Source: Microlunatus phosphovorus NM-1 (GTDB lineage: Bacteria > Actinomycetota > Actinomycetes > Propionibacteriales > Propionibacteriaceae). Taken from it: a stretch of DNA of 64,000 nt. Position numbers and translations under genes: made by a program. Below the pieces are notes generated by a model. The model searched no databases. It had not been told where the DNA came from and worked only from the letters and a program-made list of their open reading frames with translations. The stretch covers positions 2,728,001-2,792,000 of the forward strand of contig NC_015635.1 of NCBI RefSeq assembly GCF_000270245.1, in the 5' to 3' direction. This document shows positions 1 to 8,355 of this stretch, piece by piece (the first letter of the stretch is position 1; each line of letters starts with the position of its first letter).

Positions 1-2261
1 TCGCGCAGATCACCAACGGCACTCACGGGACCACGATCACCGACCTCGGCCGGTGGACCAAGCAGGGCGCCACCGACTCGAATGGGGGAACCTGGATCAA
101 TCCGATCTCGGCAGCGATCGGCCAACGTCCCGACGGCAGCAAGGTCGCGGTCTTCGGCCTGACCGACGGCAAGCTCTACGTGACGACGACCACGCCACCG
201 CCGAACACAGGATCCAACGCCGTGACCCTGGTGGCGACCAGCCCGTCACTCGGCGGCGGCATCACGGCGATCACCCCGTTGCCACGGCTCGACGGCACCG
301 GGACGACCGACTACGCCACCGCCGTTCAGGGCGCCAACATCGGCGTTGGCACCGGCCTGTTCCTGACCGATCCCGGCGGCTCGGGGGCGACCCTGCTGCG
401 TCAGCCCATCGGTATCGACGCCAACAACAACGAGTTGTACGCGCTGCCCTGCTGGTGCGACTTCCAGACCTGGTTCCCCGGCTACAAGCAGGGCCGATTC
501 ACGATCCAGAACACCTTGTCCGAGCCGATCTCGGTGCAACTGCAGACCAGCGAGGACTCCGAGCAGGGCTGCTGGTTCGCCCCGGCCTGGCCCGAGACGT
601 TCGACCAGGACGCCTCGGCGGAGTTCCCGACCTCGTCCGCAGTCACGGTGGCGGCGGGACAGACCACCGGCCTCTACACGATGGGGGCCTACACCTCAGG
701 TCCGGATGCCGGCTGCTCGGGGGTGGCCGCCAGCACCGGTAGTCCCAGCGAGGACCCATCCGCCGCCTGGCGGGCGTACTTGGTGATCACCCCGGTCAAT
801 CGCCCGGCCGAGACCCGGATGGTGAACCTGCACCTCAATCCCGACGGCTGGACCGTCGACGTCAGCGACCAGCAGGGCGGCTCCCTGACGGTCACCCCGA
901 CCAACATCAACAGCACGCTGCAGGGCCAGGTGCCGATCTTCGGTGCCTGGCAGCTTGCGGTCAGTGATCCCGGCGCACCGACCGCCACAGGAACGGCACC
1001 GACGTTGACCGGATATCAGCTGACCCCGACCGGGACCGCCGCTGCTCCGACGGTCTACCGACTGGATGTCGGGCCCACCACCTGGACGGTGCCGGGCCTG
1101 TCGTCCTCGGGCGCCAACAAACGGGCGCAGGCGTTGCTGCCCCCGCTCCAGATCCAAGGTCGGACCGGCTCCACGGCTGCCTGGGTCAATGTCGGACAGC
1201 TGATTCCCCCTGGGGCTCTGAACGTCTCCGGTTCGACCCTCACTGTTCCTGGTGCCTCCTTCTACTGGGAGAACGTCCAGGGTGGACCGACGTACACCCA
1301 GTTCCAGGTCCTCACCGGCGGCGCCGACGGGCTGACCTCACCGACCGTAGATCTCACCACGCTGGCGTTCTGCTACACCGGCGTGAAGCCCGGTGGTCCC
1401 TGCCAGACCACGGTGCCGAGCATCACCGGACTCGGGTTCTCCGGCTCGTCGTCGAGCAGTCCGAAGGTCGTGGCCAACGGACTCGATCAGGCCCTGCTCA
1501 GCCCGACGCTCACGCCTCGAAGCGGCACGATCACCAGCAACGATGATGCGTACAACAAGATCTTCTACCGGCAGAGCAGCAGCACCGGCCCGTTGGTCAC
1601 CAACCTCTACCGGCAGGACGTGACCTGTTCGGACTGCTACAGCGGCTTCGTCGGGGTCCAGCCGTCGGCCGGTGCCTACCTGAACACCGGTGGCTCGTAC
1701 GGCGCCAAGCGCGGCCTGCGTGACGCCGGCACCCCGGCCGACTACGTCAGCACGACAGGATCCGGTTCGCAGAGCCCCACCATTGCTGGGATGATCAGGT
1801 TGTCGGGCACGAGCTCCAACACCATGACGATCACCGGCTACACCCTCGCCATCGGAGCGGCGACTTCGAGTGACCTGACCGACGGGTTCCAGCTGTCCGG
1901 CTGTGCCGGGGAGGGCAACAGCAGCGGCACCTGCACGATCGCGCCGACCAGCACCGCCAGAGCTGCGCTCTATGCGGTCGGCGGGCCGTACGTGAACACC
2001 GCGACCGACACCGGGCTGCGGATCGGGGCGTTGTTCAGCAACCAGGCCCAGAATGCCGTCGAAGACCTGCCGCTGACCTGGCAGAACACGGCACCCAAGC
2101 TGGACCAGCCGGCAGCGTTGACCGGGATCAACTCCAACTACCTGTGGAAGCTGCTGAGCGCCAAGGCCCTGCACACCGCCCACGGCGACACCTGGGTCAT
2201 CACCCACGGCACCCTGGTCAGCCAGACCATGTGTGTGAACAGCTCCTGCAACAGCAGCTAG
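1..2261 (+). CDS. Large probably secreted beta-rich protein, 5' truncated by window edge
   Basis: The reading frame is open from base 3, so the start lies before the window; 752 residues are visible. The GTG at 180 is an internal codon and not a likely start, because the upstream 59 codons read as the same kind of protein. Composition is rich in Thr, Ser, Gly, Pro and Asn with few Lys, as in exported actinobacterial beta-sandwich or propeller proteins. There are scattered Cys residues, including a CWC motif near base 450 and a C..C pair near 1625, that could form disulfides. No catalytic motif, sortase signal or C-terminal membrane anchor is visible; the protein ends in a Cys/Asn/Ser-rich tail. 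I do not recognise the family. It is convergent with the pyridoxal kinase gene. Confidence 0.75.
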   Translation, partial: AQITNGTHGTTITDLGRWTKQGATDSNGGTWINPISAAIGQRPDGSKVAVFGLTDGKLYVTTTTPPPNTGSNAVTLVATSPSLGGGITAITPLPRLDGTGTTDYATAVQGANIGVGTGLFLTDPGGSGATLLRQPIGIDANNNELYALPCWCDFQTWFPGYKQGRFTIQNTLSEPISVQLQTSEDSEQGCWFAPAWPETFDQDASAEFPTSSAVTVAAGQTTGLYTMGAYTSGPDAGCSGVAASTGSPSEDPSAAWRAYLVITPVNRPAETRMVNLHLNPDGWTVDVSDQQGGSLTVTPTNINSTLQGQVPIFGAWQLAVSDPGAPTATGTAPTLTGYQLTPTGTAAAPTVYRLDVGPTTWTVPGLSSSGANKRAQALLPPLQIQGRTGSTAAWVNVGQLIPPGALNVSGSTLTVPGASFYWENVQGGPTYTQFQVLTGGADGLTSPTVDLTTLAFCYTGVKPGGPCQTTVPSITGLGFSGSSSSSPKVVANGLDQALLSPTLTPRSGTITSNDDAYNKIFYRQSSSTGPLVTNLYRQDVTCSDCYSGFVGVQPSAGAYLNTGGSYGAKRGLRDAGTPADYVSTTGSGSQSPTIAGMIRLSGTSSNTMTITGYTLAIGAATSSDLTDGFQLSGCAGEGNSSGTCTIAPTSTARAALYAVGGPYVNTATDTGLRIGALFSNQAQNAVEDLPLTWQNTAPKLDQPAALTGINSNYLWKLLSAKALHTAHGDTWVITHGTLVSQTMCVNSSCNSS

Positions 2262-2311
2262 CGCGCTCGCACAGCAGCTAGCGGAAGGGGGCGGCTAGTG
2301 ATCGGAGACTT

Positions 2312-2350
2312 GGCTGCGGTGAGCCCGCCTGACGAGGGCTCACCGCAGCC
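2312..2350. terminator. Perfect 15-bp hairpin between convergent genes
   Basis: Bases 2312-2326 and 2336-2350 are exact reverse complements (15 bp) around a 9-base loop. The stem covers the last codons and stop codon of pdxY, which runs leftward, and lies about 50 bases past the end of the rightward gene. No T-run follows on either strand, so if it is a terminator it is of the U-tract-less type often seen in actinomycetes and would serve both genes. Confidence 0.7.
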
Positions 2351-3194
2351 GCGTGACCTCGAACGTGCGAGTGGGCGCGGCGATCTCGTCCTGCGCGGCG
2401 ACGAGCTGGAGCTCGGACTCGCCGGAGTCGACGGTTGCTTTGAGCACCCCGTAGACGGTGGCGGCTGTCTGGCCAATGGCCTCGGCGACCGAGTCCGTAC
2501 GCAGCAGGTGCGCCAGGAAAGTGGCCGTGGTCAGGTCGCCGGCGCCGGTGAAGGTCTGCGGCAGCAGCGGGGTGGTCACCGACCAGGCGCCCTCCCCCGT
2601 CACCGCGATCATGTCGATGGTGCCCTCCTGGGCGGCGTCGTGCACCACGGAGGTGACCAGCACGGTCTGCGGACCCATCGCCCGCGCCGCATCGGCGGCA
2701 GCCAGCACCTCCGGCACCGTGGAGGTGGATCGGCCGGTGAGGAACTCCAGCTCGAACTGGTTGGGGGTGATGAGCTGCGCGGCCGGCACCACAGCGTCCC
2801 GCATGAACTCCGGGATGCCCGGCCGGACATAGAAGTCGCGATCCACATCGCCCATCACCGGGTCGCAGCAATAGATCGCCCTCGGGTTGCGAGACCGCAC
2901 CAACGCGACCGCATCAAGGATCACCTTGCCGACGTCCTCGCCGCCCTGATAGCCCGACAGCACCGCGTCGACCCGATCCAGCGCCCCCCGCTCATCGATG
3001 CCGCGGATCACCTCGGCGACGTCGCCTGCCGCCAGCAACGGACCGCGCCAGCCCGGATAGCCGGTGTGGTTGGAGAAATGCACGGTGAGCACCGGATACA
3101 CTTCGACACCCAGCCGCATCAGCGGGAAGGTCGCGGCGCTGTTGCCGACGTGGCCATAGGCGACCGAGGACTGGATGGACAGGATCGTCGTCAC
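2340..3194 (-). CDS. pdxY: Pyridoxal kinase PdxY
   Basis: ATP-dependent phosphorylation of pyridoxal (vitamin B6 salvage) in the cytoplasm. The 284 residues match the normal PdxY length. Family signs are the N-terminal ILSIQSSVAYGHVGNSAA stretch, the HFSNHTGY region, the D-P-V-M-G-D motif (near residue 115), the ITPNQFELE motif, and the C-terminal F-T-G-A-G-D anion-hole motif containing the catalytic Asp. The ATG at 3194 starts directly at the conserved N-terminus. It stands alone: the neighbouring gene upstream is divergent and the one downstream is convergent, with a strong hairpin over its stop. Among the ribokinase-like B6 kinases PdxY fits better than PdxK, but the substrate is not proved by sequence. 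Confidence 0.93.
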   Translation of the reverse strand: MTTILSIQSSVAYGHVGNSAATFPLMRLGVEVYPVLTVHFSNHTGYPGWRGPLLAAGDVAEVIRGIDERGALDRVDAVLSGYQGGEDVGKVILDAVALVRSRNPRAIYCCDPVMGDVDRDFYVRPGIPEFMRDAVVPAAQLITPNQFELEFLTGRSTSTVPEVLAAADAARAMGPQTVLVTSVVHDAAQEGTIDMIAVTGEGAWSVTTPLLPQTFTGAGDLTTATFLAHLLRTDSVAEAIGQTAATVYGVLKATVDSGESELQLVAAQDEIAAPTRTFEVTRLR

Positions 3195-3224
3195 GGTGGG
3201 ATCTTAAAGGGTTCCTGTGGGTGG

Positions 3225-3254
3225 TTCCGCCCTGTTCGGCGGGCCCCCTAGAGT
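3225..3254 (+). promoter_or_regulatory. Putative leaderless promoter of the PGPGW protein gene
   Basis: A TAGAGT hexamer at 3249-3254 ends six bases before the ATG at 3261, the spacing expected when transcription begins at or next to the start codon. A weak -35 candidate, TTCCGC, lies at 3225-3230 with an 18-base spacer. No Shine-Dalgarno sequence precedes the ATG, which supports a leaderless message. Confidence 0.45.
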
Positions 3255-3260
3255 TGACCC

Positions 3261-3854
3261 ATGTCAGCCGGCGTCGAGGACAGCAGCGCTGTTGCGCACG
3301 ACCCCGCCGGCGCCACCGCCGCCGGTACGGCCGAGGCTGGCCCGGCGCCCACGGACAGGGAGGTGCCTACCGTCGACACGGCGGCCACCAACGGCGAGAA
3401 GCCTGGCGATGGCGTGAAACCCGGCAAGCACCACCACCACGTGCTCATCGAGCCGGATGAGGATCGCTGGGCGTGGCGTCGCCGGATCCGGCAGAACCCG
3501 GCCCGGCTGCGGGTCTATCGGATCGGCGTGGCGATCGCCGGTCTGCTGCTGATCTGTCTGGGCATCATCACCGGTCCGTTACCGGGTCCGGGCGGCATCC
3601 CGCTGGTCCTGCTGGGGTTGGCGACCTGGTCGAGCGAGTTCGAGTGGGCCTACCGGTTGCGGCTTCGCTTCAAGGCCGAGATCAAGAAGTACGGCGGCTG
3701 GCCCACCGGCAAGAAGGTCGCCTTCTGGGTTGCCTTCTCGGCGGTGTGCGGGAGCCTCGGATACGCCTATCTGCTTGCCCTGGGCATCCCGTTCTGGATG
3801 CCCGAGGTGGGAGCATCGCTGCTGGAGCATCTGCCCGGAGTCCAGGCTCGCTGA
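3261..3854 (+). CDS. TIGR02611/PGPGW-family small membrane protein
   Basis: A 197-residue protein of unknown function found across actinobacteria. The first 60 residues are a low-complexity acidic and Ala/Gly-rich tail, followed by four consecutive His. The conserved part starts near residue 75: RRRIRQNPARLRVYR, a first membrane helix, then the family hallmark PLPGPGG (near residue 112), a short hydrophobic stretch, an ATWSSEFEWAYR-like motif, and two more hydrophobic segments near the C-terminus. The ATG is preceded by a leaderless-type -10 box rather than a ribosome site. The His run could bind metal but could equally be chance in a disordered tail. The family has no assigned biochemical role. 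Confidence 0.85.
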   Translation: MSAGVEDSSAVAHDPAGATAAGTAEAGPAPTDREVPTVDTAATNGEKPGDGVKPGKHHHHVLIEPDEDRWAWRRRIRQNPARLRVYRIGVAIAGLLLICLGIITGPLPGPGGIPLVLLGLATWSSEFEWAYRLRLRFKAEIKKYGGWPTGKKVAFWVAFSAVCGSLGYAYLLALGIPFWMPEVGASLLEHLPGVQAR

Positions 3855-3928
3855 CGACCCCCTGTCCGCGGAGCAGCCGGGACCACTAGCCTGTCCGCAG
3901 ACCCGCTCAAGGAAGAAGGGGAACACAC

Positions 3929-4180
3929 ATGAACTCGAGTTCTCGTCCCGCCCTCCACGTCAACAGCAAGCTGCTCTCCTCTGGGGCGATCCTGCTGTGC
4001 GTCGGAGGTGTGGTGCTGATGGCAGGGGCAGCGTTGTCAGCGACAGCGTTGGCACAGGCAGCAAAGGACTGGATCAGCCAGCTGGAGGAGTCCCCGTCGG
4101 AGATGGCACAACGCCGCCTGCATCAGTTCAAGGTGGCGGCCGAGGCCGGCAGCAAGGCCTGGCGCGACCAGACCGACTGA
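3929..4180 (+). CDS. Small single-pass membrane protein, unknown function
   Basis: An 83-residue protein with a GGAAGAAGGGG ribosome site seven bases before the ATG. Residues about 17-42 form one hydrophobic helix (LLSSGAILLCVGGVVLMAG); the remaining C-terminal 40 residues are polar with a slight helical, amphipathic character and end in KAWRDQTD. That suggests one membrane anchor with a short cytoplasmic tail. It follows the PGPGW-family gene by 74 bases and may be cotranscribed. I do not recognise a family. Confidence 0.7.
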   Translation: MNSSSRPALHVNSKLLSSGAILLCVGGVVLMAGAALSATALAQAAKDWISQLEESPSEMAQRRLHQFKVAAEAGSKAWRDQTD

Positions 4181-4242
4181 CCCCCGTACGCGAGTTGGCC
4201 GGTCTGCCCGCCAATCCGACGCGAACGTGCTGGAATGAAATC

Positions 4243-5037
4243 ATGCGGGCCGATGAGTACTCGTACTTCGACGCCGAGTTCCTCGCCTTCGCCCACCGCG
4301 GCGGGGCGCACTACCAGCCGAACATCGGCCGCGAGAACAGCCTGTATGCCTTCGATCAGGCGGTGCAGCTCGGTTATCGCTATCTGGAGACCGACGTCCA
4401 CCTGACTCTCGACGGTGTGCTGGTCGCCTTCCATGACGAGCACCTCGATCGGGTCACCGACGCAGCCGGGCTGATCGCCGAACTGCCGTACGAAGTGGTC
4501 AGCCGCGCCCGGATCGGGGGCATCGATCCCATCCCGACCTTGGCCGAGCTGCTCGAGGCGTTCCCCGCGGCACGGTTCAACATCGACGCCAAGTCACCGC
4601 GTGCGATCGAGACGCTGGCTCGCACCATCGCCGACCACGATGCGTACGACCGGGTCTGTGTCAGCTCCTTCGGCATCCGTCGGCTCCATCAGCTTCGTCG
4701 GCTGATCGGGAAGCGGACAGCGTCGGCAGCGTCGTCGCTGGGCATCGCGGTCAACTGCTTCGTCCCATGGCTGACCGCCGTGCTCGACTCCCCCGCCCCG
4801 GTGCTGCAGATGCCGGTGGACCGGCGCGTGTTCGGCATCCGGCTGCAACTGTTGACCGACCGGCTGCTGCGTACCGCGCACCGACATGGCAAACAGGTGC
4901 ACATCTGGACCATCGATGACGAGCCCGAGCTCGAGCGGCTGATCGACGCCGGGGTGGATGGGATCTTCACCGACCGACCCGACACTCTCAAGTCCGTGCT
5001 GCAGGGTCGCGGCCGGTGGAGCGAGGCGACCTCATGA
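4243..5037 (+). CDS. Glycerophosphodiester phosphodiesterase family protein
   Basis: Hydrolyses glycerophosphodiesters to glycerol-3-phosphate and an alcohol. The 264 residues carry the GDPD signature set: His18-Arg19-Gly20 (HRG), Glu31-Asn32 (EN), Glu49-x-Asp51 and His64, plus the C-terminal VHIWTIDD and GVDGIFTDRPD motifs. No signal peptide is seen, so it should act in the cytoplasm. The open frame extends far upstream, but that extension runs over two other genes; the ATG at 4243 starts just before the domain. Its stop overlaps the next gene's start (ATGA), which suggests translational coupling with the MFS transporter. Confidence 0.88.
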   Translation: MRADEYSYFDAEFLAFAHRGGAHYQPNIGRENSLYAFDQAVQLGYRYLETDVHLTLDGVLVAFHDEHLDRVTDAAGLIAELPYEVVSRARIGGIDPIPTLAELLEAFPAARFNIDAKSPRAIETLARTIADHDAYDRVCVSSFGIRRLHQLRRLIGKRTASAASSLGIAVNCFVPWLTAVLDSPAPVLQMPVDRRVFGIRLQLLTDRLLRTAHRHGKQVHIWTIDDEPELERLIDAGVDGIFTDRPDTLKSVLQGRGRWSEATS

Positions 5038-6374
5038 GCATGCCCGCGGGACCGGAGGGTTTCATCGTCCCGCCGCCGGCCAAGCCCAGACGTGCAGTCA
5101 TCTCCTGGGCCCTGTGGGACTGGGGGTCGTCGGCCTACTCGACGATCGTGGTCACCTTCGTCTTCGCTCCCTATCTGGCCAACAGCGTCGGCGGACCTGA
5201 GGCGGCCTTCGGGCTCTCCGGTGCCACCTGGCTGGCCATCGCCACCACCGTGGCCGGGGTGCTGATCGCCGGGCTCGCCCCGGTCACCGGGCAGCGGGCC
5301 GATGCGGGAGGGCACCGGAGGCGCAATCTCGGGATCTACAGCGCACTCGTCATCGTGTCCACCCTCGGGCTGTACTTCGTCAAGGACGACGCCGCGTACC
5401 TCTGGCTCGGCTTGATCTTGATGGCCGCCGGCTCGGTGTTCATGGAGTTCGCGTACGTGTCCTACAACGCGATGCTGCATCAGGTGTCCACCCCGGCGAC
5501 GATCGGGCGGGTCTCCGGTCTCGGCTGGGGCAGCGGCTATCTGGGCGGCATCGTGGTGCTGCTGGCGGCGTTCGTGCTGTTCATCTCCCCCGAGGTCGGC
5601 CTGTTCGGGGTGACCTCCGAGGACGGGCTGCGCTATCGAGTGCTGGCGCTGATCGTCGCCATCTGGTTCACCATCTTCGCGATCCCGGTGCTGTTGACGG
5701 TGCCCGAGGTGCCGCCGACCGAGGTCGGCAAGGCCAGCTTCGTGGCGTCGTACAAGAAGCTGATCGCCGACGTACGGACGCTGTATCGCTCCGACCGGCA
5801 GGTGGTCTGGTTCCTGCTGGCCAGCGCGGTCTATCGCGACGGATTGGCAGCCGTGTTCAGCTTCGGCGCCGTGCTGGCGGTGTCGGTCTATGGACTCTCT
5901 GCTTCCGAGGTGGTGATGTTCGGCGTCGCGGCCAACGTCGTCGCCGCGGCCGGTGCCTTCAGCGGCGGTGTGCTGGAGGATCGGGTCGGGCCGAAACGGA
6001 TCATCCTGCTCTCGCTGACCGGTCTGGTGGTCTCGGCCACGGTATTGCTGTTCGCTTCCGGTCCGACGATGTTCTGGATCTTCGGTCTGGCGCTGTGCCT
6101 GTGGGTCGGGCCGGCCCAGGCCAGTTCACGGTCCTTCCTGGCGCGCCTCGCACGTCCGCAGCAGGAGGGCCAACTGTTCGGCCTGTACGCCACCACGGGT
6201 CGGGCGGTGTCCTTCCTCGCGCCGGGGCTCTTCGCCCTCTTCTCGGGTGTTTTCTCCTCGGATCGGATGGGTATCGTCGGGATAGCACTGGTGTTGCTCG
6301 TCGGCGCCGTGTGGCTTGGCTTCGTGCAACCGCCGTCCGATCGGCGAACCACAGATTCGGCGGAGGTTGCCTGA
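5034..6374 (+). CDS. MFS transporter, UMF1/ATG22-like family
   Basis: A 446-residue polytopic membrane protein with about 12 hydrophobic segments. The N-terminal WALWDWGSSAYSTIVVTFVF stretch is the hallmark of the UMF1 (ATG22-like) branch of the major facilitator superfamily. The substrate is unknown; the coupled phosphodiesterase gene hints at a breakdown product such as a glycerophosphodiester, but that is inference only. The start was set at the ATG of the ATGA overlap at 5034; a GTG 18 bases upstream is possible but would overlap more. The conserved loop between TM2 and TM3 reads PVTGQRADAGGHRRRN, as in other MFS proteins. Confidence 0.88.
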   Translation: MSMPAGPEGFIVPPPAKPRRAVISWALWDWGSSAYSTIVVTFVFAPYLANSVGGPEAAFGLSGATWLAIATTVAGVLIAGLAPVTGQRADAGGHRRRNLGIYSALVIVSTLGLYFVKDDAAYLWLGLILMAAGSVFMEFAYVSYNAMLHQVSTPATIGRVSGLGWGSGYLGGIVVLLAAFVLFISPEVGLFGVTSEDGLRYRVLALIVAIWFTIFAIPVLLTVPEVPPTEVGKASFVASYKKLIADVRTLYRSDRQVVWFLLASAVYRDGLAAVFSFGAVLAVSVYGLSASEVVMFGVAANVVAAAGAFSGGVLEDRVGPKRIILLSLTGLVVSATVLLFASGPTMFWIFGLALCLWVGPAQASSRSFLARLARPQQEGQLFGLYATTGRAVSFLAPGLFALFSGVFSSDRMGIVGIALVLLVGAVWLGFVQPPSDRRTTDSAEVA

Positions 6375-6382
6375 CGTAGGCT

Positions 6383-6408
6383 GGAACATTCCGCCTGCTT
6401 CGCGAGTT
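6383..6408 (+). promoter_or_regulatory. SigR-like promoter upstream of rbpA
   Basis: GGAAC at 6383-6387 and GTT at 6406-6408 are separated by exactly 18 bases, matching the GGAAT-N18-GTT pattern known for the thiol-stress sigma factor SigR of Streptomyces. Known biology: rbpA belongs to the SigR regulon in Streptomyces. The element sits 53 bases before the rbpA ATG. Confidence 0.5.
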
Positions 6409-6461
6409 GAGCCTGAAGTGGAAGGCCCGTCATCGGGTGGGCAAGCCGTCAGGAGGAAGAC

Positions 6462-6836
6462 ATGGCAGATCGTTCTTTGCGAGGCACCGGACTGGGTGCG
6501 AAGAGCTTCGAAGACGAGGCAGGTGTCGAGTTCGCGGCGCGACGCGAGGTCGGCTTCGACTGCCCGCGTCAGCATCACTTCAGTCTGACCTTCGCCGCTG
6601 AGGCCGAGGTGCCGGCCGTGTGGGAGTGCCCGCGCTGCGGCGCCGAGTCACTGCGCTCCGACGGTTACCGGGCCGAGGCCAAGGAAGAGAAGCCGGCCCG
6701 TACCCACTGGGACATGCTTCGTGAGCGGCGCAGCATCGCCGAGCTGGAGGATCTGCTGGCGGAGCGACTGGATCTGCTGCGGTCCGGCGAGCTCGGTCCG
6801 AACTACGCCGGAATGAACTCGCGCAAGAGCGCCTGA
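6462..6836 (+). CDS. rbpA: RNA polymerase-binding protein RbpA
   Basis: Actinobacterial transcription factor that binds the principal sigma factor and RNA polymerase and stabilises the open promoter complex. The 124 residues match the family. The order is an N-terminal tail (MADRSLRGTGLGAKSFE), a zinc-binding core with Cys34, His38/39, Cys56 and Cys59, a basic linker, and the C-terminal sigma-interacting helices (ARTHWDMLRERRSIAELEDL). A strong AGGAGGAAG ribosome site precedes the ATG. A SigR-type promoter lies upstream. Presence of RbpA by itself places the genome in the Actinobacteria. Confidence 0.97.
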   Translation: MADRSLRGTGLGAKSFEDEAGVEFAARREVGFDCPRQHHFSLTFAAEAEVPAVWECPRCGAESLRSDGYRAEAKEEKPARTHWDMLRERRSIAELEDLLAERLDLLRSGELGPNYAGMNSRKSA

Positions 6837-6910
6837 GCGGCTGGGCAGCGCCTGGGGCTTCGGGCGCACGAAGAAGGTGAGCGCCGGAGCGCTGAGCTGG
6901 CAGAGCGTCG

Positions 6911-7552
6911 TCAGGGCTCCGGCTGCTCCTCGATCTCACCGGCGATGATGACCGGCCCGGAGGACGGCGGCTGATTGCGACCGTCGTTGCTCCGGCGACC
7001 GCCCGGGTCGGCGCCGGAGGAGGCCGGGTCATTCGGCACCGTCTTCCCTTCGACAGATTCGCCCTCGATCACGGTCTCGCCTTGGATGATGGTGCCGTCC
7101 TGACGGATCAGCACAGTCGACAAGCCCAGCTTGTTCATCCGCCGGGCGATGAAGAAGGCCAGCACCTTGCGGGCCAGCGGACGAGTGAACGGCAGCAGGA
7201 ACAGCAGTCCGAAGACGTCGGTGATGAATCCGGGCATCACGAGCAGGACACCGCCGACCAACACCAACGCGGTATCGGCGAGTTCGCCGGTGGGCATCCG
7301 GCCACTGGCGAACGCGCTGTTCAGCGCGGTCCAGGCTCTGCTGCCCTCACGTCTGACCAGCCAAGCTCCGAGCATGGCCTCGCCCACCAGGATCGCCAGC
7401 GTCCACCACACGCCGATGACATGGCCGACCTGGACCAACAGATAGATCTCCGCGAAGGGCAGCGCGACCATGGCGGCCAGCACCAGCGGAAGGATCCATC
7501 CGCTCCGGCGACGCTGTGGGCCAGAGGGGGATGATGCCGACGGATAGGACAT
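6911..7552 (-). CDS. FxsA family membrane protein
   Basis: A 213-residue protein with the FxsA domain in its first ~140 residues: a TM helix with PFAEIYLLVQVGHVIG, a TLAILVGEAMLGAWLVRREG motif, and two further TM helices around VMPGFITDVFGLLFLLPFTR. The C-terminal ~70 residues are a polar, Pro/Gly/Glu-rich tail. In E. coli, FxsA over-production blocks F-plasmid exclusion of phage T7; its normal function is not known. The longer frame upstream is coding in another gene, and the ATG at 7552 sits two bases after the ppm1 stop, so it is the last gene of the lnt-ppm1-fxsA operon. Confidence 0.88.
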   Translation of the reverse strand: MSYPSASSPSGPQRRRSGWILPLVLAAMVALPFAEIYLLVQVGHVIGVWWTLAILVGEAMLGAWLVRREGSRAWTALNSAFASGRMPTGELADTALVLVGGVLLVMPGFITDVFGLLFLLPFTRPLARKVLAFFIARRMNKLGLSTVLIRQDGTIIQGETVIEGESVEGKTVPNDPASSGADPGGRRSNDGRNQPPSSGPVIIAGEIEEQPEP

Positions 7553-7554
7553 GA

Positions 7555-8355
7555 TCAGGGCAACTCGTGGTGATTCTTGCCGATTCGTGCCTTGTTCTTT
7601 CCGGGACGAGCATGGGCCGCCAGGTCGCGGAGCTGGCCGGAGCGGTGCTTCATGCCCCACCAGGTGGTGCGGAGCAGTGCCTCGGCGACGATCTTCTGAC
7701 TCATCTTGGACTGACCGTACTCCCGCTCGACAAAGGTGATCGGGACCTCGACCACCCGATAGCCAGCCTTCAACGAGCGCCAGGCCAGGTCGATCTGGAA
7801 GCAGTAGCCGGCCGAGGCGATCCGATCCAACTCGATGCCGCGCAGTGTGTCGGCACGAAACGCGTTGAAGCCTCCGGTCGCATCCTTGAGTGGAATGCCG
7901 AGCATCATCCGGGTCCACAGGCTGCCGCTCTTGGAGATCAGCTCCCGCGACTTCGGCCAGTTGACGATCTTGCCACCGGGAACCCAACGGGACCCCTTGA
8001 CCATGTCGGCGTCGCGCAGGGCGTCCAACAGCAACGGAAGCTGCTCGGGCTGATGCGAGCCGTCGGCATCGAGTTCGACGATCACCCCGTAACCACGCTC
8101 CAACCCCCAGGCGAAACCGGCCAGGTAGGCCGCCCCGAGGCCCTCCTTGCCCAGCCGGTGCAGGACCTGGATGTGATCGTCGGTCGCGGCGAGTTCGTCG
8201 GCCCGCCGCCCGGTGCCGTCCGGTGAGTTGTCGTCGGCGATCAGGATGTGCGCCTCCGGCACGGCGGCGCGTAGCCGCGAGGTGATCATGTCGATGTTCT
8301 CCCGCTCGTTGTAGGTCGGGATGACCACCAGGACACGACCGAGATCGTCACTCAT
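7555..8355 (-). CDS. ppm1: Polyprenol monophosphomannose synthase (Ppm1, GT2)
   Basis: Transfers mannose from GDP-mannose to polyprenol phosphate, giving the lipid-linked mannose used for protein O-mannosylation and lipoglycan synthesis. The 266-residue soluble GT2 fold shows VVIPTYNERENI at residues 9-20, the IADDNSPDGTG motif, an ELDADGSHQPE motif with the metal-binding DxD, a GSRWVPGG motif, and the acceptor-site REYGQSKMS. There are no C-terminal membrane helices. Its ATG overlaps the lnt stop by 4 bases. In Mycobacterium tuberculosis Ppm1 is fused to an Lnt domain; here the same pair is encoded by two overlapping genes, which supports the assignment. Confidence 0.93.
   Translation of the reverse strand: MSDDLGRVLVVIPTYNERENIDMITSRLRAAVPEAHILIADDNSPDGTGRRADELAATDDHIQVLHRLGKEGLGAAYLAGFAWGLERGYGVIVELDADGSHQPEQLPLLLDALRDADMVKGSRWVPGGKIVNWPKSRELISKSGSLWTRMMLGIPLKDATGGFNAFRADTLRGIELDRIASAGYCFQIDLAWRSLKAGYRVVEVPITFVEREYGQSKMSQKIVAEALLRTTWWGMKHRSGQLRDLAAHARPGKNKARIGKNHHELP

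Noticed and set aside
2251-2283. A 13-bp direct repeat (acagcagctagcg) around the stop of the first gene
   Set aside because: A small duplication including the stop codon; no element or site explains it and it has no visible consequence.
3730-4242. N-terminal extension of the phosphodiesterase frame
   Set aside because: It overlaps the end of the PGPGW-family gene and all of the 83-residue gene, and adds no family-like sequence; the ATG at 4243 begins just before the domain.
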